Source of the DNA: JAULZV01 sp964401885
GTDB lineage: Bacteria; Patescibacteriota; Minisyncoccia; Phycocordibacterales; JAACPR01
Length of the DNA stretch: 14,051 nucleotides
NCBI GenBank assembly: GCA_964401885.1
Contig: CAYOAC010000016.1
Span: 1 to 14,051 of the forward strand
Direction: 5' to 3'
In this document: piece after piece, positions 5,857-11,782 of the stretch
Numbering within the stretch: the stretch's first letter is position 1
How the letters are laid out: every line of letters begins with the position of its first letter
Notes under the pieces: model-generated
What the model saw: only the letters and a program-made list of their open reading frames with translations
Database searches by the model: none
Told to the model about the DNA's origin: nothing
Translations under genes and position numbers: made by a program

Positions 5857-6554
5857 TTATCAAAAAAACATCTGGAGAAATTATAGAAATAAAAGATCTA
5901 TCAAAAACTGCAAAAGAAATAAATATCAAATTGGACGAAGCCTTAGATTATATCGCTGGAAGTTTTGTAAATGTTTTTATGGAAATTAATGGAGAAAAAA
6001 CAAGAAGAGCGTATTCTATTTCTTCGTATAATAAAGAGACTAATGTTTTATCTTTGTCTATCAGATTAAGTCCAAACGGAAAAATGTCCCCTACTTTTTG
6101 GAATAAAAATATGATTGGAGAAAAACTCGAATTAATGGGTACACTTGGTCTAAACACTGTAGACAAAATGCATAGTGAAAATATCTATTTATTTGGTTTT
6201 GGGATTGGAGCAGGTGTTATAAAATCAATTGCAGAACATTTTTCCAACAATAATCAGGTTAAAAAGATTGTAATAATAACAGGAAGTAGATCTGAGGATG
6301 AAATAATATATAGAGATTTTTTTGATGAATTATCAAAAGTAAATCCAAAAATTCATACTGAATATATTATTTCTCAACCCAAAGAAAATACCCCGTTTAA
6401 AAAGGGGTACATTCAAGACCATATAAGTGGATTTAATTTTGATGATTCTGATATTTATGTGTGTGGTCAAGAAATAGCTTGTAATACACTTGTAGAGAAA
6501 ATTAAACAAACAAATCCAAATAATTGTAATTTCTTAATCGAAGGTTTTCATTAG
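5853..6554 (+). CDS. FNR-type NAD(P)H:flavin/ferredoxin oxidoreductase
   Basis: A 233-residue cytosolic flavoprotein of the ferredoxin-NADP reductase superfamily, moving electrons between NAD(P)H and one-electron carriers. The FAD barrel (about 1-105) has RRAYSISS (51-58), the RxYS motif. The nucleotide domain (108-233) has LFGFGIGAGV (113-122, canonical GTGIAPF, with the proline replaced by Val), TGSRSEDEIIYRDFFDEL and YVCGQ (202-206). It ends in a short aromatic tail (GFH). There is no 2Fe-2S domain. I use ATG 5853, which overlaps the preceding stop as ATGA; the frame is open to 5679, but inside the previous gene. Third gene of the apbE operon, followed by a terminator. The likely partner is the membrane protein before it; rubredoxin as acceptor is also possible. 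Confidence 0.85.
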   Translation: MIIKKTSGEIIEIKDLSKTAKEINIKLDEALDYIAGSFVNVFMEINGEKTRRAYSISSYNKETNVLSLSIRLSPNGKMSPTFWNKNMIGEKLELMGTLGLNTVDKMHSENIYLFGFGIGAGVIKSIAEHFSNNNQVKKIVIITGSRSEDEIIYRDFFDELSKVNPKIHTEYIISQPKENTPFKKGYIQDHISGFNFDDSDIYVCGQEIACNTLVEKIKQTNPNNCNFLIEGFH

Positions 6555-6571
6555 AGAGAGTCAGAAAACCG

Positions 6572-6664
6572 AAAATAAAAACGCACTGTAAAATTTTTCT
6601 GTCGTGGGACCCACCAATTAAGGCACCCAATCTCCAGAAAAATTTTACAGTGCGTTTTTATTTT
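6572..6664. terminator. Bidirectional terminator with a perfect 30-bp stem
   Basis: 6572-6601 is perfectly complementary to 6635-6664, with a 33-nt loop. The outer part is A-rich then T-rich, giving U-tracts on both strands. It lies between the convergent FNR and cupin genes. The loop contains an 11-nt perfect palindrome, GTGGGACCCAC (6604-6614). The stem is far longer than termination needs. Confidence 0.85.
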
Positions 6665-6672
6665 TTAGGCGT

Positions 6673-7074
6673 TTATTCAGTTGTAACACCGTCAAACTCA
6701 GCTTCGTTATTAGCAGCTTCTTCTTTTGTTGATCTAACAATTTGATCCTTGTGGTGAGAAGGAGAATAAATTGTATACATCTTTAAATCTTCTTCTGAAG
6801 ACGTGTTAATAATATTATGTTGAGTTCCTGAGGGCACTATTACAACGTCTCCATCACCTACTTTATATTCTGTTTCTCCAATAATTACTTTTCCTTGCCC
6901 TTTTTCAAATCTAAAAAATTGATCATTGTCAGTGTGCACTTCCATTCCAATATCTTCATTTGGTTTAAGAGACATCAAAACAAGTTGCAGATTCTTTCCT
7001 GTGTATAATACTTTTCTAAAATTATCGTTTTCAATTGATAAAACTTCTATATTTTCTTTATATCCTTTTTTCAT
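6673..7074 (-). CDS. Cupin-domain protein
   Basis: A single-domain cupin, 133 residues. Motif 1 is GMEVHTDNDQFFRFEKGQG (about 43-61), close to the VHxDxDQFFxxExGxG form of a small cupin family usually listed near mannose-6-phosphate isomerase type II. Motif 2 is VPSGTQHNIIN (80-90). H47, the acidic or Gln residues of motif 1, E57 and H86 are the probable metal ligands. The tail (about 108-133) is polar and acidic. It is likely cytosolic; no signal peptide. Substrate and reaction are unknown, as for most of this group. It is monocistronic, between two terminators. The ATG at 7074 sits 6 nt after a TATACT hexamer, so the message is probably leaderless. Confidence 0.88.
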   Translation of the reverse strand: MKKGYKENIEVLSIENDNFRKVLYTGKNLQLVLMSLKPNEDIGMEVHTDNDQFFRFEKGQGKVIIGETEYKVGDGDVVIVPSGTQHNIINTSSEEDLKMYTIYSPSHHKDQIVRSTKEEAANNEAEFDGVTTE

Positions 7075-7080
7075 TCTTTT

Positions 7081-7089
7081 AGTATAACA
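7081..7089 (-). promoter_or_regulatory. Extended -10 promoter of the cupin gene, leaderless
   Basis: TGTTATACT on the minus strand (7089-7081) fits an extended -10 (TGnTATAAT). Transcription should start about 7 nt later, at the A of the cupin ATG (7074). No -35 match is needed or seen. Confidence 0.55.
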
Positions 7090-7110
7090 TTATGAATGAT
7101 TAAAAATAGA

Positions 7111-7177
7111 AAACACAAAGAAAAAACAGGTCTGGTTGAGCGAAGCGACCCGAGGACCTGTTTTTTTCTTTATGTTT
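7111..7177 (-). terminator. Terminator after the acidic repeat protein gene
   Basis: AAAGAAAAAACAGGTC (7117-7132) pairs with GACCTGTTTTTTTCTTT (7155-7171) with one bulged T, and extends over one mismatch to 7111/7177. The loop carries GGTTGAGCGAAGCGACC, which can itself fold. It lies 14 bp past the stop at 7191. Confidence 0.8.
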
Positions 7178-7190
7178 TTTTATTTAAATC

Positions 7191-8348
7191 CTACAATTCA
7201 TCAATTGCGTCATTTGCATAACTTTCTGCATCATTTGCATAATCCTGTGCATCTGAATAATCCTTATCATCATAAGCATCCTGTGCGTCTTCAAGTGCAG
7301 TTTTTGCTTTCTTTAATAATTTTTCTGCAGAACTTGTATTACCTCTTGAATCATCAATTTCATCTTCAGCATCTGATATCGCATCTTTAGCATCTTTTAT
7401 GGCACCTTTTGCATCATCTTTATCACTATTTTCACCTATAGCATCCACAGCATCATCAGCGATACTTTCCGCTTCTTCCGCAAGATCAATTGCTTCTTGA
7501 TAATCTTTATTATCGTAGGAGTCCTCTGCTTCTCCTAATTTATCTTCTGCTTCTTTTAATAATGTTTCTGCCTCAGCAACATCTTCGCCATTATCATCTG
7601 CTATATCAATTTTTTCTTCAGCATTACTTATCGCATCATCCGCTTTATCGATTGCGTTATCAGATTCATCTTCATCAGTTTCACCACCAGCATCTTCATA
7701 AGAATCCATAGCATTATCATAAGCGTCATCAGCGTGCTCTATTGCATTGTCATAATTTTTAGCAAAATAAGAATCAACCGCTTCAAACAAATCACTTCTT
7801 GCGTCGTCAAGATTATTATCAGCAACTTCAACATTTTTTCCATCATCTCTTGCGTCGTCTATCTGTTCATCAGCATCTTCAACTGCGTTTATAGCTTTTT
7901 TAATAAGAGTTTCGGCTTCTTTTTGTTTTGAAGAATTAGGAGTTAAAGAATTATTAGATGCAGATGGACTAACGGGTGTTGTAATTACTGGTGGAGGTAC
8001 AATAATAGCAGAGCCTTTCATTAATTCATTATATTTTGCAATAGATTTTGGTCCAAAATTACCAGTTGCAGGAGAAATACCATTAGCAACTTGCCATTTC
8101 ATTATCGCTTGTTTTGTTAAATCACGTAATAGATTTGTTTCATTACCCGGAGAACCAACCCCTGTTGAAGCAATCTTATAACCAGAAGCATTTAGATATT
8201 TTTGTAAACATCTAATATCTTCACCTTGATCTCCAAGATTCAAATCTCTAGAAAAAGTACACTTTGTTTCAGCATCAATTGTTTGTGACACAAAAACAAA
8301 AGCACTTAATAAAAATCCAATAGAAAAAACATATTTAAATAAATTCAT
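7191..8348 (-). CDS. Exported peptidoglycan-binding protein with three acidic helical repeats
   Basis: 385 residues. A signal peptide (about 1-26, ending near IDA-ETK) precedes a peptidoglycan-binding domain 1-like region (29-110: CTFSRDLNLGDQGEDIRCLQ, then a YNELM end) with two cysteines, C30 and C47, that could form a disulfide. This domain form is frequent at the surface of Patescibacteria. A Pro/Ser/Thr/Asn linker (about 117-140) leads to three tandem repeats of about 75-85 residues (roughly 145-222, 229-305, 313-385). Each repeat is a run of Ala/Asp/Glu-rich helices with a central block such as YxxKDYxxAxxxAxxA, resembling tetratricopeptide hairpins. The repeats are strongly acidic. The role is probably a wall-attached stalk or ion/charge layer; function unknown. 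Start: the frame opens with a TTG at 8363, but ATG 8348 gives a normal signal peptide. Confidence 0.85.
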   Translation of the reverse strand: MNLFKYVFSIGFLLSAFVFVSQTIDAETKCTFSRDLNLGDQGEDIRCLQKYLNASGYKIASTGVGSPGNETNLLRDLTKQAIMKWQVANGISPATGNFGPKSIAKYNELMKGSAIIVPPPVITTPVSPSASNNSLTPNSSKQKEAETLIKKAINAVEDADEQIDDARDDGKNVEVADNNLDDARSDLFEAVDSYFAKNYDNAIEHADDAYDNAMDSYEDAGGETDEDESDNAIDKADDAISNAEEKIDIADDNGEDVAEAETLLKEAEDKLGEAEDSYDNKDYQEAIDLAEEAESIADDAVDAIGENSDKDDAKGAIKDAKDAISDAEDEIDDSRGNTSSAEKLLKKAKTALEDAQDAYDDKDYSDAQDYANDAESYANDAIDEL

Positions 8349-8377
8349 AACAATATAAATCAACTTGTAATACCTCT

Positions 8378-8383
8378 ATTATA
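8378..8383 (-). promoter_or_regulatory. -10 element of the acidic repeat protein gene
   Basis: A perfect TATAAT on the minus strand (8383-8378) predicts a start near 8371 and a leader of about 23 nt without a Shine-Dalgarno. The -35 region is only A/T-rich and abuts the upstream terminator. Confidence 0.45.
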
Positions 8384-8401
8384 TATCTTTTTTAAAATAA
8401 T

Positions 8402-8466
8402 AAAAAATAAACTAAATAAAAAGCGCGGCCCCTACGGGGCCGCGCTTTTTATTTAGTTTATTTTTT
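8402..8466 (-). terminator. Terminator with a perfect 31-bp stem overlapping the stop codon
   Basis: 8402-8432 is perfectly complementary to 8436-8466 around a 3-nt TAC loop. The core is AAAAAGCGCGGCCCC and the outer arms are AT-rich. The stop codon of the zinc-ribbon gene (8458-8460) lies inside the stem. It is the most G+C-rich short stretch in the window. Confidence 0.9.
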
Positions 8467-9060
8467 CTTCTTCACTTCTTTTTTAACCTTTGCAAATTTT
8501 TTCTCTTTTACATCTTTAACCTTCTTAACTTCTTTTTGAATTTCTTCTATATCTTTTTTTATTTCTTCAGAAATAAATTTTTCAGGAACCATATCTCTTT
8601 CAATTAGTTTTTGAACGATAGATAAAATCTTATCTATCTTTGAATGAATTTGATTAAGTTCAAGTTTCAAAACTAGCGGAACTTCAGTTGTAGTTGATTT
8701 TGGAGAATTGTTAGATGCTTTTGGAGATTGTCCATCTTTAGAAAAACAATTATTACAATAAACATCTTGTCCTTCATAAGGTCTAAATGGAACCTCGCAA
8801 GAACTTTTACATTTTGCACAGACAGCGCTATGCATATCAAATCTTTTATTGAAACCACCTCTAGAATCTCTTCCAAATGAAGGTCTATCACCATTTGATC
8901 TTCGATCGTCTGATCGTCCACTAAATGAAGATCTTTCTCCAAAAGATCTATTATTATCAGATCTAAAACCTCCAGATCTATCATTTGAGCGAGAAGAAAA
9001 GCCACCTTTTCTATCCCCACCAAATGAACCCCCGCTTCTTCTCTTTTTAAATTTATCCAT
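8458..9060 (-). CDS. Zinc-ribbon protein with RGG-like N-terminus and Lys-rich tail
   Basis: 200 residues in three parts. Residues 1-75 are disordered, rich in Gly/Ser/Arg/Asp with SGGFRSD and RSFGERSSF-like repeats, similar to RGG/FG RNA-binding tails. Residues 78-107 are a zinc ribbon with CAKC (81-84) and CNNC (102-105) flanking VPFRPYEGQDVYC; this CxxC-VPFxP-G-VYCxxCF signature is common in Patescibacteria, where its role is unknown. Residues 130-200 form helices ending in a very basic Lys/Glu/Val tail. The composition points to nucleic-acid or ribosome association, but this is inference. It is monocistronic with its own promoter and terminator. ATG 9060 is the only sensible start; no Shine-Dalgarno. 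A 116-residue frame inside it (8673-9023) is a shadow. Confidence 0.85.
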   Translation of the reverse strand: MDKFKKRRSGGSFGGDRKGGFSSRSNDRSGGFRSDNNRSFGERSSFSGRSDDRRSNGDRPSFGRDSRGGFNKRFDMHSAVCAKCKSSCEVPFRPYEGQDVYCNNCFSKDGQSPKASNNSPKSTTTEVPLVLKLELNQIHSKIDKILSIVQKLIERDMVPEKFISEEIKKDIEEIQKEVKKVKDVKEKKFAKVKKEVKKKK

Positions 9061-9092
9061 GTATTTATTATTTAGTTAATTCGTAGTCCCAA

Positions 9093-9120
9093 ACTATACA
9101 CTATTTTTGAGAAATTGCAA
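9093..9120 (-). promoter_or_regulatory. Promoter of the zinc-ribbon gene
   Basis: On the minus strand TTGCAA (9120-9115), a 16-nt spacer, then TATAGT (9098-9093). The predicted start near 9086 leaves a leader of about 25 nt with no ribosome-binding site. Confidence 0.5.
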
Positions 9121-9157
9121 GGGTTAATTCAGTAATAATCGTTTCCAAACACAAGAC

Positions 9158-9172
9158 GATATTCGAACCTAT
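9158..9172. repeat. Intergenic repeat, copy A (GATATTCGAACCTAT)
   Basis: This 15-mer recurs at 9475-9489 with one mismatch. Similarity continues loosely upstream (CCAAA..CAAG/CTTGG). Both copies sit 15-25 bp beyond the terminator of a minus-strand gene. On the minus strand it contains GGTTCGAAT, the sequence of a tRNA T-loop, but no tRNA is present. Confidence 0.4.
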
Positions 9173-9186
9173 ATTTATATAAATGA

Positions 9187-9213
9187 AAAACCACCCTTGT
9201 CACAAGTGGTTTT
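9187..9213 (-). terminator. Terminator after the 55-residue membrane protein gene
   Basis: AAAACCAC (9187-9194) pairs with GTGGTTTT (9206-9213) around an 11-nt loop. On the minus strand it ends in a T-run. An alternative pairing with downstream GGGTGGGTGG is possible. Confidence 0.6.
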
Positions 9214-9235
9214 CGTGGGTGGGTGGTATAAAATA

Positions 9236-9403
9236 TTACTCCTTAAGAAGGTATTTGTTTTTGAGGCCAACTTCAAATAATCCGATCGTACCTAGAAACA
9301 ATATAGCAATAGCCAAATCATTGTTACCCATCATAATTACTATCAGAGTAATAATTATTACTATTGCAAAATAAATACCAATTCTTTTTAAAAATTTCTT
9401 CAT
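9236..9403 (-). CDS. Small two-helix membrane protein, function unknown
   Basis: 55 residues, MKKFLKRIG followed by two hydrophobic segments (about 8-24, YFAIVIIITLIVIMMG, and 27-45, DLAIAILFLGTIGLFEVG) and a basic end (KNKYLLKE). Both ends would lie on the same side, likely cytosolic. No family recognised. The start is chosen at ATG 9403 because AAAGGAG lies 8 nt upstream, the only clear Shine-Dalgarno in the window. An ATG at 9421 and a TTG at 9427 are also in frame, and 9421 would be leaderless given the predicted start. It has its own promoter and terminator, so it is a stand-alone unit despite its size. Confidence 0.65.
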   Translation of the reverse strand: MKKFLKRIGIYFAIVIIITLIVIMMGNNDLAIAILFLGTIGLFEVGLKNKYLLKE

Positions 9404-9427
9404 TGACTCTTCTCCTTTCATAATCAA

Positions 9428-9454
9428 AATATACTATGAAATTAGTAATGTCAA
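9428..9454 (-). promoter_or_regulatory. Promoter and Shine-Dalgarno of the 55-residue gene
   Basis: A consensus TTGACA (9454-9449), a 15-nt spacer and TATATT (9433-9428) on the minus strand predict a start near 9421. The message would then carry AAAGGAG 8 nt before ATG 9403. This is the best canonical promoter/ribosome-site pair in the window. Confidence 0.6.
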
Positions 9455-9474
9455 TTTTGCCCAAAACTTGGGAT

Positions 9475-9489
9475 GATGTTCGAACCTAT
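9475..9489. repeat. Intergenic repeat, copy B (GATGTTCGAACCTAT)
   Basis: Partner of the 15-mer at 9158-9172 (14 of 15 identical), in the same orientation and the same position relative to a terminator. It lies between the terminator at 9509-9550 and the promoter of the 55-residue gene. Confidence 0.4.
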
Positions 9490-9508
9490 TTAATTGATGC
9501 ATATAAAA

Positions 9509-9550
9509 AATTCAGCCACCATAGGTCTTTGCAGATATGGTGGCTGAGTT
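9509..9550 (-). terminator. Terminator after the 98-residue membrane protein gene
   Basis: CAGCCACCATA (9513-9523) pairs with TATGGTGGCTG (9536-9546), extended by four more pairs including one G-U. The minus strand continues into a TTTTTT run. It lies 12 bp past the stop at 9562. Confidence 0.8.
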
Positions 9551-9561
9551 GCGAAAGTTAG

Positions 9562-9858
9562 TTATTGTTTTTGTTTACTTTGTTCATGAATCAAGCGAGA
9601 ACATTCTCGTATCTGCAAAAAACAACCAGCCCCGTAAGGTATAGCTGACAAAACAAACACTTCTAACTTCAAAAACCCCATAGGCATGAAACATGCAACT
9701 GCATTTCCGCACATTCCAAGAAGACCTAACATACCCCACCAGATAAACCTCTTGTCTTTGTATTTCAAATACAAAGGAAGAGACCAGAGTGGGTAAAAAA
9801 TAGAAAAAGCAACAAAAAGAAGGAGAATTAGTGACCTCTCAATCAATTTTCTAATCAT
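9562..9858 (-). CDS. Small membrane protein, function unknown
   Basis: 98 residues with about three hydrophobic segments (9-30, 40-60 with a Gly/Cys-rich LGLLGMCGNAVACF, and 64-82) and a polar C-terminus (RECSRLIHEQSKQKQ). Aromatic SIFYPLWSLPLYLKY and KRFIWWGM lie at the membrane edges. Four cysteines are scattered, not in CxxC pairs. I recognise no family. The ATG at 9858 follows a leader of about 57 nt from a predicted promoter with consensus TTGACA. It shares the divergent 175-bp region with the DUF2339 gene. It is a separate unit with its own terminator. Confidence 0.65.
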   Translation of the reverse strand: MIRKLIERSLILLLFVAFSIFYPLWSLPLYLKYKDKRFIWWGMLGLLGMCGNAVACFMPMGFLKLEVFVLSAIPYGAGCFLQIRECSRLIHEQSKQKQ

Positions 9859-9921
9859 ATGCGTTTTTTGGTTGGAATTTGAATCGACCCATCACGAAAT
9901 GTGTAAGGTGCTTTCATAAAT

Positions 9922-9950
9922 AAATTAAAACTTATTTGGTTGTTTGTCAA
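9922..9950 (-). promoter_or_regulatory. Promoter of the 98-residue membrane protein gene
   Basis: Consensus TTGACA (9950-9945), a 17-nt spacer and TAATTT (9927-9922) on the minus strand. The start would be near 9915, with a leader of about 57 nt. Confidence 0.5.
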
Positions 9951-9996
9951 CGCTTTTAAAAAGTGTATCAATAAACTCATATTTTAAAGATTTCTT

Positions 9997-10005
9997 TGTT
10001 ATAAT
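9997..10005 (+). promoter_or_regulatory. Extended -10 promoter of the DUF2339 operon
   Basis: TGTTATAAT (9997-10005) is a perfect extended -10. The start near 10012 gives a leader of about 22 nt before ATG 10034, without a Shine-Dalgarno. The -35 region shows no consensus. Confidence 0.55.
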
Positions 10006-10033
10006 TAAAAAGATTATAAATTAATTACAAACC

Positions 10034-11773
10034 ATGTTCACAACAATAGCAATTATCGGTCTTATATTTTTAGCACTTGAAGTTAGACATTTAGCGTCAG
10101 AAGTAAAAACAATAAAAAAACAGCTCAAAATATCTGAAGCAACTCCGGCACAAACGCCTGTACCACAATCCCCTTTTATAAATACATCTACAGTCACCCC
10201 GACAGATATTTCTTCAGTATCAAGTCAGCCAGATCACGCAAATGTTTTCATAGAGTGGCTAAAAGAAAACTGGTTGTTAAAATTAGGAGTATTACTTATT
10301 TTGGTTGGTTTTGGATGGTTCATAAGTTACGCCTTCATATATGGGTGGATTGGTCCTGTTGGAAGAATCGTTCTAGGTTTTGTAGTAGGGTCTGTTCTTG
10401 CTGTATTTGGTTCAATGAGAATGGAAAAAAATTCTACTCAAGGAAAATTATTTCTTATCCTTGGTTCCGCACTTGTAATTATTACAAGTTTTTCAGCAAG
10501 AACAGTTTATGATTTCTTTACACCTACTATTGCTCTCGGAATTGTTTTCTTGGTCTCAGCTTATGTTTCAACAGTTGCACTTCAATTCAAAAATAAAAAC
10601 ATTGCTATTTATGGTTTAGTAATTGCTTTTCTAGCGCCAATACTTACAGATTCAAATATCGACGCAAAACTCTTATTCTCATATTTAATTGTGGTTTCTC
10701 TTGCATCTATTTGGCTTGCTAGTGTAAAAGGATGGAGAGATATTAATGCTATAGCCCTATTTGGATTTTCACTATTTGCGATGCCTTTTGTTACAGAGAT
10801 AACTCGAGTAAATTCAACAGATAAGACTTTTGTACTAGCATCAATATTTTTAATCGGATTTGTCTACTTTATAGTAAGTATAGCTGGAGCAATTAAAAAT
10901 CAAGAAAATGCAGATTCAAGTGATATTTTTGTAGCAGTTATAGATTCTATTCTAATACTTCTAACAACAATAACTTTTATTCCAGAAGAGATGCAAAGTC
11001 TCGTACTAGCAATGTGGATGATTATTTTTGCAGTTGGAAGCTTTATGGCTTTCAACTATACAAAAAAAGAAAAATTCTTTTATGTATACTCTTTGATTTC
11101 AATCTTATTACTTGCGACAGCAACGTCAATTGAACTTAAAGGTTCTTCTCTTATATATGCTTATGCATTTGAAAGTGCGATTATTTCAATTGCTGGATAT
11201 CTAATAACTAGAAAATTAAATGTTGGATATAAACTATCAACCTTCATGATAGTTCCGATTTTTATGGCGCTACCTAGTTTGGACTCTTATAAATGGAATA
11301 CTGGAATATTCCATGATGATTTCGGAATACTTGTAGTTGTAGGATTATTAACTTTTGGAATGGGATTGTTTTATTATTTTTCAGAAAAAGAATCTGCAAA
11401 ATATAAAGACCATTCTGATAAAAAAATATATGTATCACAAATTATCGTCGGTTCAATATTTTTCTTGGCGATAATCTGGTTATCATCTGGAGCCCTAGTC
11501 GCAAATTATGATGTTGCAGTCATGATATCTCTTGCAATATATACGATCATCGGAATAGCTACTTATTTCTATGGATTAACAGAAAGTAAAAAAGCTTTCA
11601 AATATTATGGTGGTGCCTTATTGATATTGGTTGTTGCCAGACTTGTATTGATAGATGTTTGGGACATGGCTCTAGCCCAAAGAATAGTTACATTCTTATT
11701 AATTGGTGTTCTGTTTATCAGTACAGCATTTATTGGAAACAAAGTTAAGCACGAATTACCAAAAAATAATTAA
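10034..11773 (+). CDS. DUF2339-family multi-spanning membrane protein
   Basis: 579 residues. An N-terminal hydrophobic segment (1-17) leads into a short coiled coil (EVRHLASEVKTIKKQLK) and a Pro/Thr/Ser linker (about 38-70). The family signature then appears: FIEWLKENWLLKLGVLLILVGFGWFISYAF around 73-102, followed by GWIGPVGRIVLG. About a dozen or more membrane helices fill the rest, ending at a basic tail (NKVKHELPKNN). DUF2339 proteins occur widely in Gram-negative bacteria with no established function. In several bacteria they lie next to a DUF3999 gene, and here the following gene, 9 bp downstream, may be its counterpart. The GC-poor codon use matches the neighbours. The function cannot be stated; an envelope role is likely from topology. 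Confidence 0.85.
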   Translation: MFTTIAIIGLIFLALEVRHLASEVKTIKKQLKISEATPAQTPVPQSPFINTSTVTPTDISSVSSQPDHANVFIEWLKENWLLKLGVLLILVGFGWFISYAFIYGWIGPVGRIVLGFVVGSVLAVFGSMRMEKNSTQGKLFLILGSALVIITSFSARTVYDFFTPTIALGIVFLVSAYVSTVALQFKNKNIAIYGLVIAFLAPILTDSNIDAKLLFSYLIVVSLASIWLASVKGWRDINAIALFGFSLFAMPFVTEITRVNSTDKTFVLASIFLIGFVYFIVSIAGAIKNQENADSSDIFVAVIDSILILLTTITFIPEEMQSLVLAMWMIIFAVGSFMAFNYTKKEKFFYVYSLISILLLATATSIELKGSSLIYAYAFESAIISIAGYLITRKLNVGYKLSTFMIVPIFMALPSLDSYKWNTGIFHDDFGILVVVGLLTFGMGLFYYFSEKESAKYKDHSDKKIYVSQIIVGSIFFLAIIWLSSGALVANYDVAVMISLAIYTIIGIATYFYGLTESKKAFKYYGGALLILVVARLVLIDVWDMALAQRIVTFLLIGVLFISTAFIGNKVKHELPKNN

Positions 11774-11782
11774 ATAATCAAT

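Noticed and set aside
7087..7098. ATTCAT upstream of the cupin gene as a further regulator box
   Set aside because: Only one copy, and the spacing to the -10 (6 nt) does not match the paired layout seen at apbE and rubredoxin.
7490..7931. Plus-strand frames opposite the acidic repeat gene
   Set aside because: Leu/His-rich antisense readings of Asp/Glu/Ala codons; shadows.
8673..9023. 116-residue minus-strand frame inside the zinc-ribbon gene
   Set aside because: Shadow of the Gly/Arg/Ser-rich repeats; the zinc-ribbon frame has clear motifs.
9158..9235. A tRNA gene suggested by GGTTCGAAT
   Set aside because: No acceptor stem, D-arm or anticodon arm can be formed around it.
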